Shown here piece after piece: positions 25,302 to 35,200 of a DNA stretch of 64,000 nt (position 1 is its first letter; every line of letters begins with the position of its first letter). The stretch comes from Deltaproteobacteria bacterium UBA5205 (GTDB lineage Bacteria; Desulfobacterota; Syntrophorhabdia; Syntrophorhabdales; Syntrophorhabdaceae): assembly GCA_002412715.1 (NCBI GenBank), contig DHVP01000004.1, positions 1-64,000 of the forward strand, in the 5' to 3' direction. The notes under the pieces were generated by a model. That model made no database searches, was not told the DNA's origin, and saw nothing but the letters and a program-made list of their open reading frames with translations. The position numbers were made by a program, and so were the translations under genes.

Positions 25302-25937
25302 TTAATTTGTAATAAACACCTTGTGTTTTTCCAGGATCTGTTTGAACTCTTTGCTCTTCCTGAGGTTGTTGATATCCGGGTCCTTTCTCAGGCTGTCGTA
25401 GTCGTTGAAACCCTTGGAAAGGGCCGCGTCGAGTTCGTCCAGACCGTAATCGGTGTTCCCCATAAGTGAATGAACGGAGGCGAGGTTGTACCGGATTGTC
25501 GCGCTGTCAGGTTTCAATTCCTTGGCTTTCTTGAGGTCGTCAAGTGCCTTGTTGTTCTTCTTCTGAAGCATGTAGGCCACTGCCCTGTTCGAATAGGCTT
25601 CGGCGTAGTTCGGGTCTTTGTTGATAGCGTTGGAGAATTCCGCGATAGCGTTGTCCAGGTTTTCGTTGAAGACGGACTTGGACGTGGCATTTTTCGCGAT
25701 ACTCACATAGCTCATACCCTGTTTCAGATGGGCCTTGACCTCCTGGCCCGGTCCCGATTCAGGTTTTTTGGCTTCGGGTCCGGCGGCTTCAGGTTTTTGC
25801 TCCTGTGCCTGCGGCGCGGGCTGCTGAGGCTCGGCCTTTGGCTGCGGTTTTGACCAGGGTAGCTTGTCGCATCCCATTCCCATAAGTCCCAGGGAAACCA
25901 GGACAGTTATGCTGACAACTGCAATCCATTTCCTCAT
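25302..25937 (-). CDS. TPR-containing lipoprotein (last gene of caspase operon)
   Basis: A 211-residue exported protein. The N-terminal hydrophobic signal ends at MGMGC, a weak lipobox. A Pro/Gln/Lys/Glu-rich linker covers residues 28-65. Two or three tetratricopeptide repeats follow (NYAEAYSNRAVAYM, then DSATIRYNLASVHSL), and the C-terminus is charged. TPRs mediate protein contacts. The gene lies 33 bases after the caspase gene in the same direction, so it probably belongs to the same periplasmic assembly. Function unknown. Confidence 0.82.
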   Translation of the reverse strand: MRKWIAVVSITVLVSLGLMGMGCDKLPWSKPQPKAEPQQPAPQAQEQKPEAAGPEAKKPESGPGQEVKAHLKQGMSYVSIAKNATSKSVFNENLDNAIAEFSNAINKDPNYAEAYSNRAVAYMLQKKNNKALDDLKKAKELKPDSATIRYNLASVHSLMGNTDYGLDELDAALSKGFNDYDSLRKDPDINNLRKSKEFKQILEKHKVFITN

Positions 25938-25970
25938 CTATCGATCCTCCTCCTTATTTAAATATCAAGG

Positions 25971-27218
25971 TTACTTTTTAATGCGCATGTTCCAGTTGTC
26001 GCTTGTTGCCATTGCCTGCGGCGTCTGACTGATCTCGGCGCCTTTCTCCTGTTTGACCCGTTGAGAGACAAGGGGTTTTGAATAGGTGAAGGCTTCTTTG
26101 ACGGAACCGTTGTACCTCTTCAATCCGTCAACAAAATAGTACGTGAAGACGCTGTTCTTGAGGCTGTCGGATTCCCAGGATTTCTCGCCTGCGCTGCTGG
26201 CGGACAGGAGTACTTTGCCGTAGCCGTCCTGGTTGTCGATACTCTTGCCGGCGCTGGCGGTCTTCTTCGGCGCTTCGTCGAGCACTATGTCTTTTGAGCC
26301 GAACAGTCGTTTCCCCTGGTCCTTTGAAATACCGTATCCCTCGTCCTCATCGGCCCCAAGAGACTTGCCTCCGGGAGGCAAAAAGCCCGGGATGGATCGG
26401 TAAGCACCATTGCTGTAGCAGGTGTCAAGGATCATGACAAGCCGTTTGGCCCTCAGGCTCTCGACGAAGTCCTTGAGCATGTTTTCGGTCACGGCCGTAT
26501 GCCAGACGCGTTCGCGGGGCTTTACCTCCGTATCATAGGTCACGATATGGACGCCCCCGAACTTGTCGGGTGGCGTACCGTGGCTGCTCATGTAGATGAC
26601 TACCAGGTCGTCGGGACCGGCAACGTTCTTGATTGTGTTGAGATATTTCATGATGTTGTCCCGCGTTGCGGTCTGGTCCGTAAGGTAATAGACGTTGCTC
26701 CGGGGGAATGCGGCTCCCTGGGGATTTACGATGAAGCTGTAGAAACTCGACGCATCCCTGACGGTGTATTGCAGCGTCTGAATACCATTTTTGAATTGTC
26801 CCACACCGACAACAAGGGCGTAGCGGTTCCGTACTGAACCGGGTGCACCCTCAGACCCTGTTTCCTTGAGGACGCGGGCGCGGCTGAAAAGGCTCCCGAT
26901 CCTCTTTTCCCATTCCTTTACCTTAATGTTGTCCGGTGTTACCGGTGAAACCCACTTGACCCCGACAACCGTCTGGGCGAGAGAGAAGGCAAGGTCGACC
27001 TGCCTGTCGTCCTCATAGCCCCCTTTCAGTTGAACCCGTCCGTATGAGTCAAGTTCAGCGAATCCATTTGCTATCCTGTTCTGTTTGAAACTGTTATTGA
27101 TACCGTTCAGGTGGCCCTGGGTCACCGGTGAATTATCCGCAAAAAGGGAGTATTCTCCGGCCAGAAGAAAGACCAGGAGAAATGCACTTATTAATAATGA
27201 TACGCGCGGTTTCATCAT
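25971..27218 (-). CDS. Secreted caspase-family (C14) peptidase with N-terminal BON-like domain
   Basis: A 415-residue exported protein. A signal peptide (cleavage near residue 27) precedes a BON-like domain (about residues 40-100; ELDSYGRVQLKGGY). The caspase domain starts at RYALVVGVGQF (near 133) and keeps the catalytic pair H213 (YMSSHGT) and C267 (ILDTCYSNG). Bacterial metacaspase-like proteases often cleave after basic residues; specificity here is unknown. The gene starts two bases after the glycine-zipper lipoprotein gene ends. A caspase exported with a lipid-binding-type BON domain is unusual, as most bacterial caspases are cytoplasmic. Confidence 0.88.
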   Translation of the reverse strand: MMKPRVSLLISAFLLVFLLAGEYSLFADNSPVTQGHLNGINNSFKQNRIANGFAELDSYGRVQLKGGYEDDRQVDLAFSLAQTVVGVKWVSPVTPDNIKVKEWEKRIGSLFSRARVLKETGSEGAPGSVRNRYALVVGVGQFKNGIQTLQYTVRDASSFYSFIVNPQGAAFPRSNVYYLTDQTATRDNIMKYLNTIKNVAGPDDLVVIYMSSHGTPPDKFGGVHIVTYDTEVKPRERVWHTAVTENMLKDFVESLRAKRLVMILDTCYSNGAYRSIPGFLPPGGKSLGADEDEGYGISKDQGKRLFGSKDIVLDEAPKKTASAGKSIDNQDGYGKVLLSASSAGEKSWESDSLKNSVFTYYFVDGLKRYNGSVKEAFTYSKPLVSQRVKQEKGAEISQTPQAMATSDNWNMRIKK

Positions 27219-27220
27219 CC

Positions 27221-28054
27221 CTACCTCATGACGGACCTGCCGGCCGTTTTCTGAAGCATCGAAACCTCTTCGATAACGAGTACAGTCTCGACGCGGTATG
27301 ATCCCGGCTGATTCACGAGGGCGTGGATACGGTCGGTGTTGGGTACGAAAGTTGTTGCCTTCCGGACGGTGAGTTCGCGCTCTATCATATCCGATTTGCC
27401 TTCGGCGTTGACGATAAAAGCGATCTTGTACCGGCCTTCAGGTACGTCCTTGGGGATATCGAAGTTGCCGTCGGCGGTCCTGGTACCCGGAGCAGCGGTA
27501 ACCTGCTGATCTACCTGTCCCAGATCCACGAATTCATTCTTGGACGGATCGAAGTACTTGACGATACGGGTCTCCGTCACCTTTATTTCAGTGCGATCGG
27601 GTGGCGCCATCACATAGTAGGAGCCGTTCAGCTTCACGGAACCGCCCTGGCCGACCGATGCCGGACTCACGTTAAAGCTCTGGATCTTTACAACTTCTCC
27701 CTGGGACTGGTTGTAGCCAACCTTCCGGGCTGTTTCCTGATACCCCGCGGCAGGCTGACTCTTCAGTGTCGAATACAGCGAAAGGCATTTGCCCCAGGCG
27801 TAAGCGAACCCTATACCGCCCCCGATTGCGGCGCCGATACCGGCCCCCTTCCAATCTCCACCGATTAGTCCACCGATAAGGGCACCGCCGAGGGCTCCTC
27901 CAACGGTATGGAGGGCTATACATTGATTTCTCGCTCTGATGCGGTCTTCTTCGGTCTTTATGTCATCGGGGTTGGGCAGCATTGAAGCACAGGAGTAGAG
28001 AAAAAACACCCCGATGAGTGCAATCGCGTATAGTCTTACCCGGTTTTTCTTCAT
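27221..28054 (-). CDS. Glycine-zipper lipoprotein
   Basis: A 277-residue lipoprotein (lipobox LYSC). Residues 50-90 form a glycine zipper with repeated GxxxG (GGALGGALIGGLIGG, then GAGIGAAIGGGIG), as in outer membrane and pore-forming proteins. The C-terminal 160 residues are beta-rich and may form an immunoglobulin-like domain (VSPASVGQGGSVKLNGSY, then PEGRYKIAFIV). The spacing to the caspase gene is two bases. It may anchor or insert in the outer membrane; that is inference. Confidence 0.8.
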   Translation of the reverse strand: MKKNRVRLYAIALIGVFFLYSCASMLPNPDDIKTEEDRIRARNQCIALHTVGGALGGALIGGLIGGDWKGAGIGAAIGGGIGFAYAWGKCLSLYSTLKSQPAAGYQETARKVGYNQSQGEVVKIQSFNVSPASVGQGGSVKLNGSYYVMAPPDRTEIKVTETRIVKYFDPSKNEFVDLGQVDQQVTAAPGTRTADGNFDIPKDVPEGRYKIAFIVNAEGKSDMIERELTVRKATTFVPNTDRIHALVNQPGSYRVETVLVIEEVSMLQKTAGRSVMR

Positions 28055-28069
28055 GTCTTTAGTCTCTCC

Positions 28070-28933
28070 TTATCTGTGGTTCAACTTGATTTCGAGGGTG
28101 AGGATCTTGCCGTCCTCTATGTAGGATGCAGGCACAACGCCGAAATTTTCGCCCCCACGGGATTCAAGAACGATGTCTTTTTTGCCCTTGGGCTCAGGTT
28201 TCCAGCCGTTTTTCGGCGAGATAACCGAGTAGCTCGTTCTGTTCGAATCTTCAAGCGTGATGTCCTTGCCGCCTGCCAGAGATGCCGTCATGACTCCGGG
28301 GGGAGGGGGCGGCGGGATGTTTGCCACGTCTGCCTGTCCGGGAGGCGGCGGGGGAGGAAGTGCTGCACTTGCGTCGGCCACAGGAGGCGCTGACGGTGCC
28401 TGTGCCATGGTCTGGCCACCCTGCACGGGCGCTCCCATGGGGTTCGGGCTTCCCGAGAGCATAACAAGGAGCTTTTCCGTGCCGGGGGCTCCGGAGAACC
28501 TGAAATTCCCGGCCTTGGGGATCTCTACCATGCTGCCCGGCTCTGCCTGTTCGCTGTAAAGAACTGTAGTATTACCCGAGGTCCCTATGTTCATTATCGT
28601 AAGATAACCAGGTTTGTTGGTCCTGACGAGAAGTTTCAGCCGTTCGCCGGAACGGAATGTCCTGGACCGGGGAACGATATCGAACCTGCCGTCGTCGCGA
28701 AGAAGAACAAGTTTGTAGGAGATGCCGACATACTTTTCCTTTGCCGGAGCCGCCGCCGTCTGGGTGGCAGGTTTTACCGACCCCGAGCCTGAAGACATCC
28801 GAACCGCGGGGCCTTCGCCGCTGTCAAAGATGGCTTTTGCTCCTGTCGGCGCTTTTGTCTGGGCCTGGGCGCCGGAACATACGACAAGGATTGTTACAAG
28901 AACAACGATCAAGATTGAAGGCAATGATTTCAT
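28070..28933 (-). CDS. Secreted DUF4384-like protein
   Basis: A 287-residue exported protein with a signal peptide cleaved near AQA (residue 25). Residues 68-165 look like DUF4384 (SGERLKLLVRTNKPGYLTI, then VLYSEQAEPGSMVEIP), a domain commonly paired with caspase-like peptidases in bacteria. A Pro-rich linker follows (two PPPPPP-type runs) and a beta-rich C-terminus. It is the first gene of the caspase operon, and its promoter shares the region with that of the giant secreted protein. Confidence 0.82.
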   Translation of the reverse strand: MKSLPSILIVVLVTILVVCSGAQAQTKAPTGAKAIFDSGEGPAVRMSSGSGSVKPATQTAAAPAKEKYVGISYKLVLLRDDGRFDIVPRSRTFRSGERLKLLVRTNKPGYLTIMNIGTSGNTTVLYSEQAEPGSMVEIPKAGNFRFSGAPGTEKLLVMLSGSPNPMGAPVQGGQTMAQAPSAPPVADASAALPPPPPPGQADVANIPPPPPPGVMTASLAGGKDITLEDSNRTSYSVISPKNGWKPEPKGKKDIVLESRGGENFGVVPASYIEDGKILTLEIKLNHR

Positions 28934-29039
28934 CTGAACCTCCGTCTAAATTAAGGTGTTTATGTCCTAAGACATTTATTCAGTATATCGGTTTAGCACT
29001 GATAGATCTCGGCAGGGTGGAGATCATGGTGTACCACGT

Positions 29040-29069
29040 AGTATAACTACAACCCCGAAATTTTGTCAA
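29040..29069 (-). promoter_or_regulatory. Promoter of the caspase operon
   Basis: On the minus strand a perfect TTGACA (29069-29064) and TATACT (29045-29040) are 18 bases apart, giving a leader of about 100 bases. Another promoter faces away at 29127-29156, so both units start in the intergenic region 28934-29274, which holds no other gene. Confidence 0.68.
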
Positions 29070-29126
29070 TCGAAGAAGGGTTTCCAGTGCAAATTTGAGG
29101 ATATGTAAAACTGCCACATATTAATG

Positions 29127-29156
29127 TTGACAATCCATGCGTCTCACCGATATATT
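29127..29156 (+). promoter_or_regulatory. Promoter of the giant secreted protein gene
   Basis: TTGACA (29127-29132) and TATATT (29151-29156) are 18 bases apart. The -35 boxes of the two divergent promoters are less than 60 bases apart, so one regulator could act on both. Confidence 0.68.
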
Positions 29157-29160
29157 GCGT

Positions 29161-29206
29161 GAAAGGCAAAGGGTACGTTCTAAGAGTATCCGTCGTTTTG
29201 CCTTTC
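29161..29206 (+). promoter_or_regulatory. 5-prime leader hairpin of the giant gene
   Basis: GAAAGGCAAA (29161-29170) and TTTGCCTTTC (29197-29206) form a perfect 10-bp stem; inside it, GGGTAC and GTATCC can pair with one G-U. It begins right at the predicted transcription start, so it would cap the messenger RNA. It may stabilise the message or control it. The ribosome site GGAAGGGAG lies well downstream, before 29275. Confidence 0.55.
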
Positions 29207-29274
29207 GGCAGATTGAGCCGCCACGGATTTAATACGAACCTCACATATCACGGACGTTCAGGAAGGGAGATCGC

Positions 29275-32200
29275 ATGCGCATTCCAGGATCGTTGAGAAC
29301 GAAATTTTCAGCGTCAATTCTTTGTCTTTTTCTTCTTTTACCAGCCTTGCTTTTCGCCGTATCCGTTCCGCCGCAAACGCTTGTCAGCAATGCGATGGAT
29401 GGCGTTCTCCTGGACATGGGCAATCCCTTTCTCAAGGTCATCAAACAGGGATCATGGATATCGGGTGAGAAGTACCGCAACCCCCTGACGAATCTCCTCG
29501 ATCCTTCCGACCACGACGCACGGTTGTTCATTTCGCTCGACGATGTGCCGCCCGAGCGGGCCCGGGAGGTTTGGAAGGCCTACCAGGGACGCCTCAGGAA
29601 GAAGATATTCGCGATGGCGCAGAACGCGGGGTACAGCACGGATGAGATACAATTACTCCTCAAATCGGTCAACTTCTATCCCCCCTCACAACTCCTGAAG
29701 GGAATAGGGCAGAATGAAGAGGCGATCGCCAAATTCCTGAAGATGGGCAACTACCCCAACCTCCTGGAAGTTGGTGAAGAGGCGGCGGAGGGGCTCTATA
29801 CGACGCCCACGAAGTTCATCCGCCAGGGCTACGAGACAGGGGCACGAGTCCAGGTCGCAGAGCTTGCCGCCGACGAGGGATCGGACGCATATCGCATTGT
29901 ACACAAGGCGACCGCCGAGGCGGAGCACGCGGCGGAGGTAGTCGGTGAGGCCAACCTCAAAGGATATGTGCAATCCGCGGAGTACTCTCTGAACGAGGCG
30001 CAGAAGGCGTTAAACGAGGGCAAGCTCGATACCGCGAAGAAGAACCTTCAGCGGGCGAAGGACCGCATGAAAAGCGCCCGGAAACTTGGCGGGGTCAGCG
30101 CCGAGGGCGGTGCCGTAAAGGAACTCGACGCACTGGAGAGCCAGGTCGATGATGCCATCAAGCTTGCCTTTGAATCAGCGGACGATGCGAAGGCAATGCT
30201 TGGCAAGACGAAGCAGCTGGCAAACAAGCTTGGCGGTGAGGTCATGAAAAAGACCAGCGTCGACCTTGCTGCCCTGGAGGCGATGGGGCTCAAGAATTCG
30301 GTGAAGCAACGCGCATTCCTCAAAGGAGTTCTGGAGGGGGAGGGCAAGTGGGCGACGCTCAGGGTGAATCTTGAAGAGGCATCGGGCAGCGCGCTGACGA
30401 CCCTGCGAAGCGGTGCCAGGCTGGCCTATAAAAACTGGTTCATGTCGCTTATCGCCCTGTGGGAGCTCAAGGAGTTCCCGGCAGCAATTGAAAAGGAGGG
30501 CGTAGCCAAAGCGAGCGCCCGGCTGGCGGCGACCGTCGCAGGCCTTATAAACCCGACCTTCGGTTATGCCCAGCTTTTCAGCGTGATCTTCATGACCACC
30601 GGGGAACTTCTCGTGGACTGGATCAGCTCCTACGGCTACGTCGCCGTTGTGGGCAGACAGGACTGCATGGACCTCATCGCCGGTATCTACACGGTCCCCG
30701 GAAGGGAACAGAACATCGAAGGGAAAGAATGTGAGCAGATCCAGAGTGACGGGCAACTCGCGTGCCGGATCTACGATTCGAAGGGACTCAGGAGAGATCT
30801 GGCGGCGGGACGGAAGTTCAACCAGGAACTGATACCGCCTTTCATGATCTCCCTTCTGAACTGCCATGCGAAGGCGGCATCGAAACACTACGACGACTAC
30901 GAATCCATGCACGATGAGGGTGTTCAGCAGGCCCTGGTCAACAAGTGCCTCCAGCCGGTCCTGAAGACCTGGCTCGACAGCCGCCAGCTTGTTGTCAACG
31001 AGGTAGACGCGCTGCGTCAGGGCATGGAGGAGCAGTCCGTGAGGGTCATGGCCGCTCCCTCCCGTTTGAAGGAGAAGGGTACGGTGAGGCTCTCCGCGGA
31101 CGATTCATCGAGCATTGCGGGGATCGAGAGGGACATCGAGGAGAAGGCAAAGTGCCTTGGCGGGGTCCATGCAAAACCCCGTTCGGGCCGCGACTATATA
31201 TGGACGGTGAACGGCAGGGAGTTCAGGAAGGATTACAACAGGAACACCGCCGAGCTTTCCCTCGATACGCCCGGCAGCTACGAGGTGTGTGCCGCCGTTC
31301 ACTATACGTGGCGCATCGACGGTCTCCCCATCGTTTCACTGGAGGACGGGCTCTCGGGCAAGGGGGTCAGGACAGGGTGTGTGACGGTGGTCGTTGAGCT
31401 GCCGCCCGATGAGAAGAAGCCTGAGGATGCGAAGAAACCCGAGACCCCACCACCCGCCGACCCTCTCACCAGTGTGAAGAAAGAGCCTCCAGTGGACGTA
31501 AAAAAGGCGCCGCCGACATGCTCCTACGAATATTCCGCCTGGGGCGAATGCGGCCGGGAGACGAAGAAACAGACGCGAACGGTGACGGCGAAGAAGCCCG
31601 AAGGCTGCGTGGAAAAGAGCAAGCCATCGCTCGAACAGGGGTGTACTCCGCCTCCGACGAAAAGTGAACTGGATTCCCGGTATTACAACTGCCTTTGCCG
31701 CTGTTACTCCGGCTGGGCGGGACACATCGGCGTATGGTGGGACCCTGAAGGGAAGTCCATACCGGAGGCCCCGAGCAGCGGTCCCTGTTTCGGCGGGGCT
31801 GGAGCCTTCGGTGCTACGAGAAGGCATGGCTTCGGGCCTCCCAACGATTGCGCCAAAGGATGCTGGGAAGGCGCCTACGGTAAGGGGACCTGGGACCAGA
31901 AGAAAGCCGATGAAATGAGAAGGGAAGAGAACAAGAAGCACAAGAAACCTCTCAAGGTAAAGCTCAACGCATCGAAGAACCCTGCTGATTTTGGCGATAT
32001 CGTGATCCTTACCGCGGAGGCGATCGACGGGACCGCAGGATACAAATATACGTGGGGCGGCTGTGCGCAGGACGCGAAGGACAACAAGGCGAAGGTACTC
32101 AACAGCATGCAATGCAAGCCCTGCACGGCATCCGTTACCGTAACGGACCAGGATGATGAAAGCGCTTCCGCCTCCGTCACGATCCAGTGTACCGCTCTTA

Positions 32201-35200
32201 AGGTGAAGCTCACCAAGGAGAGCCCGAAGGAAGACGCTATCCCCATCGGCGGCAAGGCCACGTTCCGAGCCGAGGTTTTCTCCGGCGACAAGCCGGCGAG
32301 CGGTTCATTCACCTACCTCTGGGAGCGGAACCCCGACGTGCTGTTCGGCGACCCAAAGAACCCGAAATATGAGACCACAGGGGGTTCCACGGCGCGGAAC
32401 TCCGCTTCTTTCGGAAAGCCGGCAGCGACTCCGGTGTGGGTCGTGGTGCTGCGCGAGGTCGAAGGGCGCAAGATGACCGTCGGCGAGTCGGAGAGGATCA
32501 TGATCCAGGTGGTCAAGCCCAAACTGAGCCTCAAGGCCGAGCCACAGGACCCGCTTGTCGGCCAGCAAGTGAAGATCACCCTCACCGAGGAACCGAAACT
32601 GGATGATCAGACGGTCTCCTATTGGTGGGAGATAGCGGGCAACACGCAAAACTCAGGACCCGAGAGGGACCAGCGCATTTACACATACAAACCGAAAGAT
32701 GACAAGCCCGTGACGGTCACCGTTCACGCGAAGGCGAAGGATGGTGGAGAGGAGATCGGCGTCGAGAAGATCACCATCTCCGCGAAGAAACCGACTGTTA
32801 CCGTGACGGGCCCGAAGATAGCCGGGCCGCCCCCCATGATCTGGAAGGAAGGCGTCGGGCTCGTGCCGGCGGACCGCCAGATAGCCGAACATCAGCGCGT
32901 GGAGTTTTCTGTCGCGGTGACCCCTGCTGGCGCCCAGCAGTTGCGCTACCAGTGGACAGTTGCACCCGAGGGGTGCAGCATCTCCGCCCCCTCTTCAAAG
33001 GAAACGGGTGTGACGTGCAGCAAGACCGGTGCCTATACGATGACCTGTGCGGTGAAGAGCGCCGAGGGCGCCGACCTCGGCAGCGGCACGGGATCGTTGA
33101 GCGTCACCATATCCCAGTCCGATATGTCGGGGGCCAAGAAGAAGGATGAGGCGAAAAAGAAGCTCGATTCAGCGAAACAGCTCTGGTCCCAGAAGAAATA
33201 CGACGAAGCGATTGCTGCGGCCGAGGCAGCGGCGCAGGTCGATCCCAAGCTTGCCGCGCCCGTCCTTAACCAATTCTCCCAGGAACTGAAGAAGATGGGT
33301 TGGGACGCCCTGAACAAGGCTGACCACACGGAAGCAATAAAACGTCTTGAGCAGGCAGTGAAGTTGAACCCCGCCGATGCCGACGCAAAGAAGAAGCTGG
33401 AGGAGGCGAAGAAGTATGCCGCAGTGTGGCCGCGCGTCGAGGCAAAGGCAAAGGAATTCGACGCCTTTATCGCCCAGAAGAAGGTATGGTCGGCGCAGAA
33501 GGCAATGCTCGAGATGCAGGACATACTGCGCGGCCAATCCGGCGGCCAGTCGTCGACGAATCCCCTCTGGACCAGGGTGATGGCGGATTTCAACAAGGGG
33601 GTTGCCTGGTACAACGATTTTTCTCAGAAGAGCAACGCCGAGTGGACCAGACTTTTCAAGGCTGAGGACTGGGAAAAGGCCGAAGCGCATATCAAGCAAG
33701 TCATGACACAGGAGCTTTCTCCTGCCGACCAGAAACATTATGCATCCGCCCTCCAGACGACGCAGACGATGCTCGGGATGAAAAAAGAATCGATGCAGTA
33801 CTACGAGACTGCAAAGGCCAATTTCGTGAAAGGCCAGCCCGCCGACGCCAACGGACTTGCCGCCGTCGCGAAGGAACTCAGGAACAAGGCGGCACGATTC
33901 AAGGAAGGCGACGCCCGGCGCACGCAGATCACGGAGCTTGCGGCGGCGATGGAGAAGAAGCAGAAGGGTGTCAACGCAAAGGCATACGCACAGAGCTTCT
34001 TCAACAACGGCGATCAGTATTACCGTTCGAACAATTTCGAGCCTGCCGTGAAGCAATATGACGAGGGGCTTAAAGCCATCAGGGAAAACGGAGACGTGAA
34101 GGATCCGGACTACGCAAAGTATATGAAGCTCCGGGAAGACGCTGCTCAAAAGGACAAGCGTTTCAAGGAGCTTTACGCATACGCCGCAGGGCTTGCCGCA
34201 ACCACGAAGCCCCTTGACGAAGAAACCATTAAGAAGGGCATAGCCTCGGCCGAAGAGGGGCTCAAGATCCGTCCTCGCAACGGCGATATGGAGATCCACT
34301 GGAACAAGCTGAAGTGGAAGCTCGGCGAGCTGAAGAACGCCATTGCAAAGAAACAGGATGAGCAGCGTAAGTGCGAGGCGAAGTGGATCGAGGGCCAGGC
34401 GCTTTATAATGCCGGGAAACACCCCGAGGCCCTGGCGAAGTTCAAGGAGAACATGGCCTGCGCACCGGGGAACAAGGAACGCGAGACGTATATCCGGCAG
34501 CTCGAGGATGCTCTCAGGAAACAGGTGGCCGCCAAACAGGCATGTCTTGCGCTAAGACAGCAAGGCGACGCCTTCGTGCAGCAGAAACAATATGCCGCGG
34601 CGGTGACAAAATACCGGGAGAGTTTGAAATGCCAGCCCGACCCGAAGCTGGAGGCCTATATACGCCAGCTCGAAGGCGAGATGAAAAAGCAGGCCGATGC
34701 CCAGGCAAACGCAGCGCGAGCTACTCAATTGCGCGCTGAAGGCACCCAGCTGCAGAATCAGAAACGCTATGCCGACGCCATCGCGAAATACCGGGAAAGC
34801 CTGCGTTATCTCCCGGACAAGGCGTTGGAACAGCACATCGTTCAACTGGAAGGGCAGCTCAAGAAAATGAATGACCAGCAGGCAGTACAGACCCGCGCGA
34901 AAGCGCTGCGTGATGAAGGCGCGTCGCTTCAGAAGCAGAACAAAGTCCGCGACGCCATCGCCAAATACCGGGAGAGCCTGAGGTATGTGTCCGACCCGCA
35001 ACTGGAGGCCCACATCGTCAAACTCGAGTCAAGTCTGAAATCGACTCCGGCCGCCCCGACATCGAGCCCGACAACAGCCGCGACGGGAAGCCAGGCGTCG
35101 GCTGCAGCTGGTTCCTGGGCAGGCACCTGGAAGAGCGTGGCCGGTCCCGAGGGTGAGACGATCAACTTTGTACTTACTTCGAGCGGTAACCGCATTAACG

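Noticed and set aside
33169..34422. 417-residue minus-strand ORF inside the giant gene
   Set aside because: Leu/Arg-rich shadow of a repetitive Lys/Ala/Glu-rich coding region.
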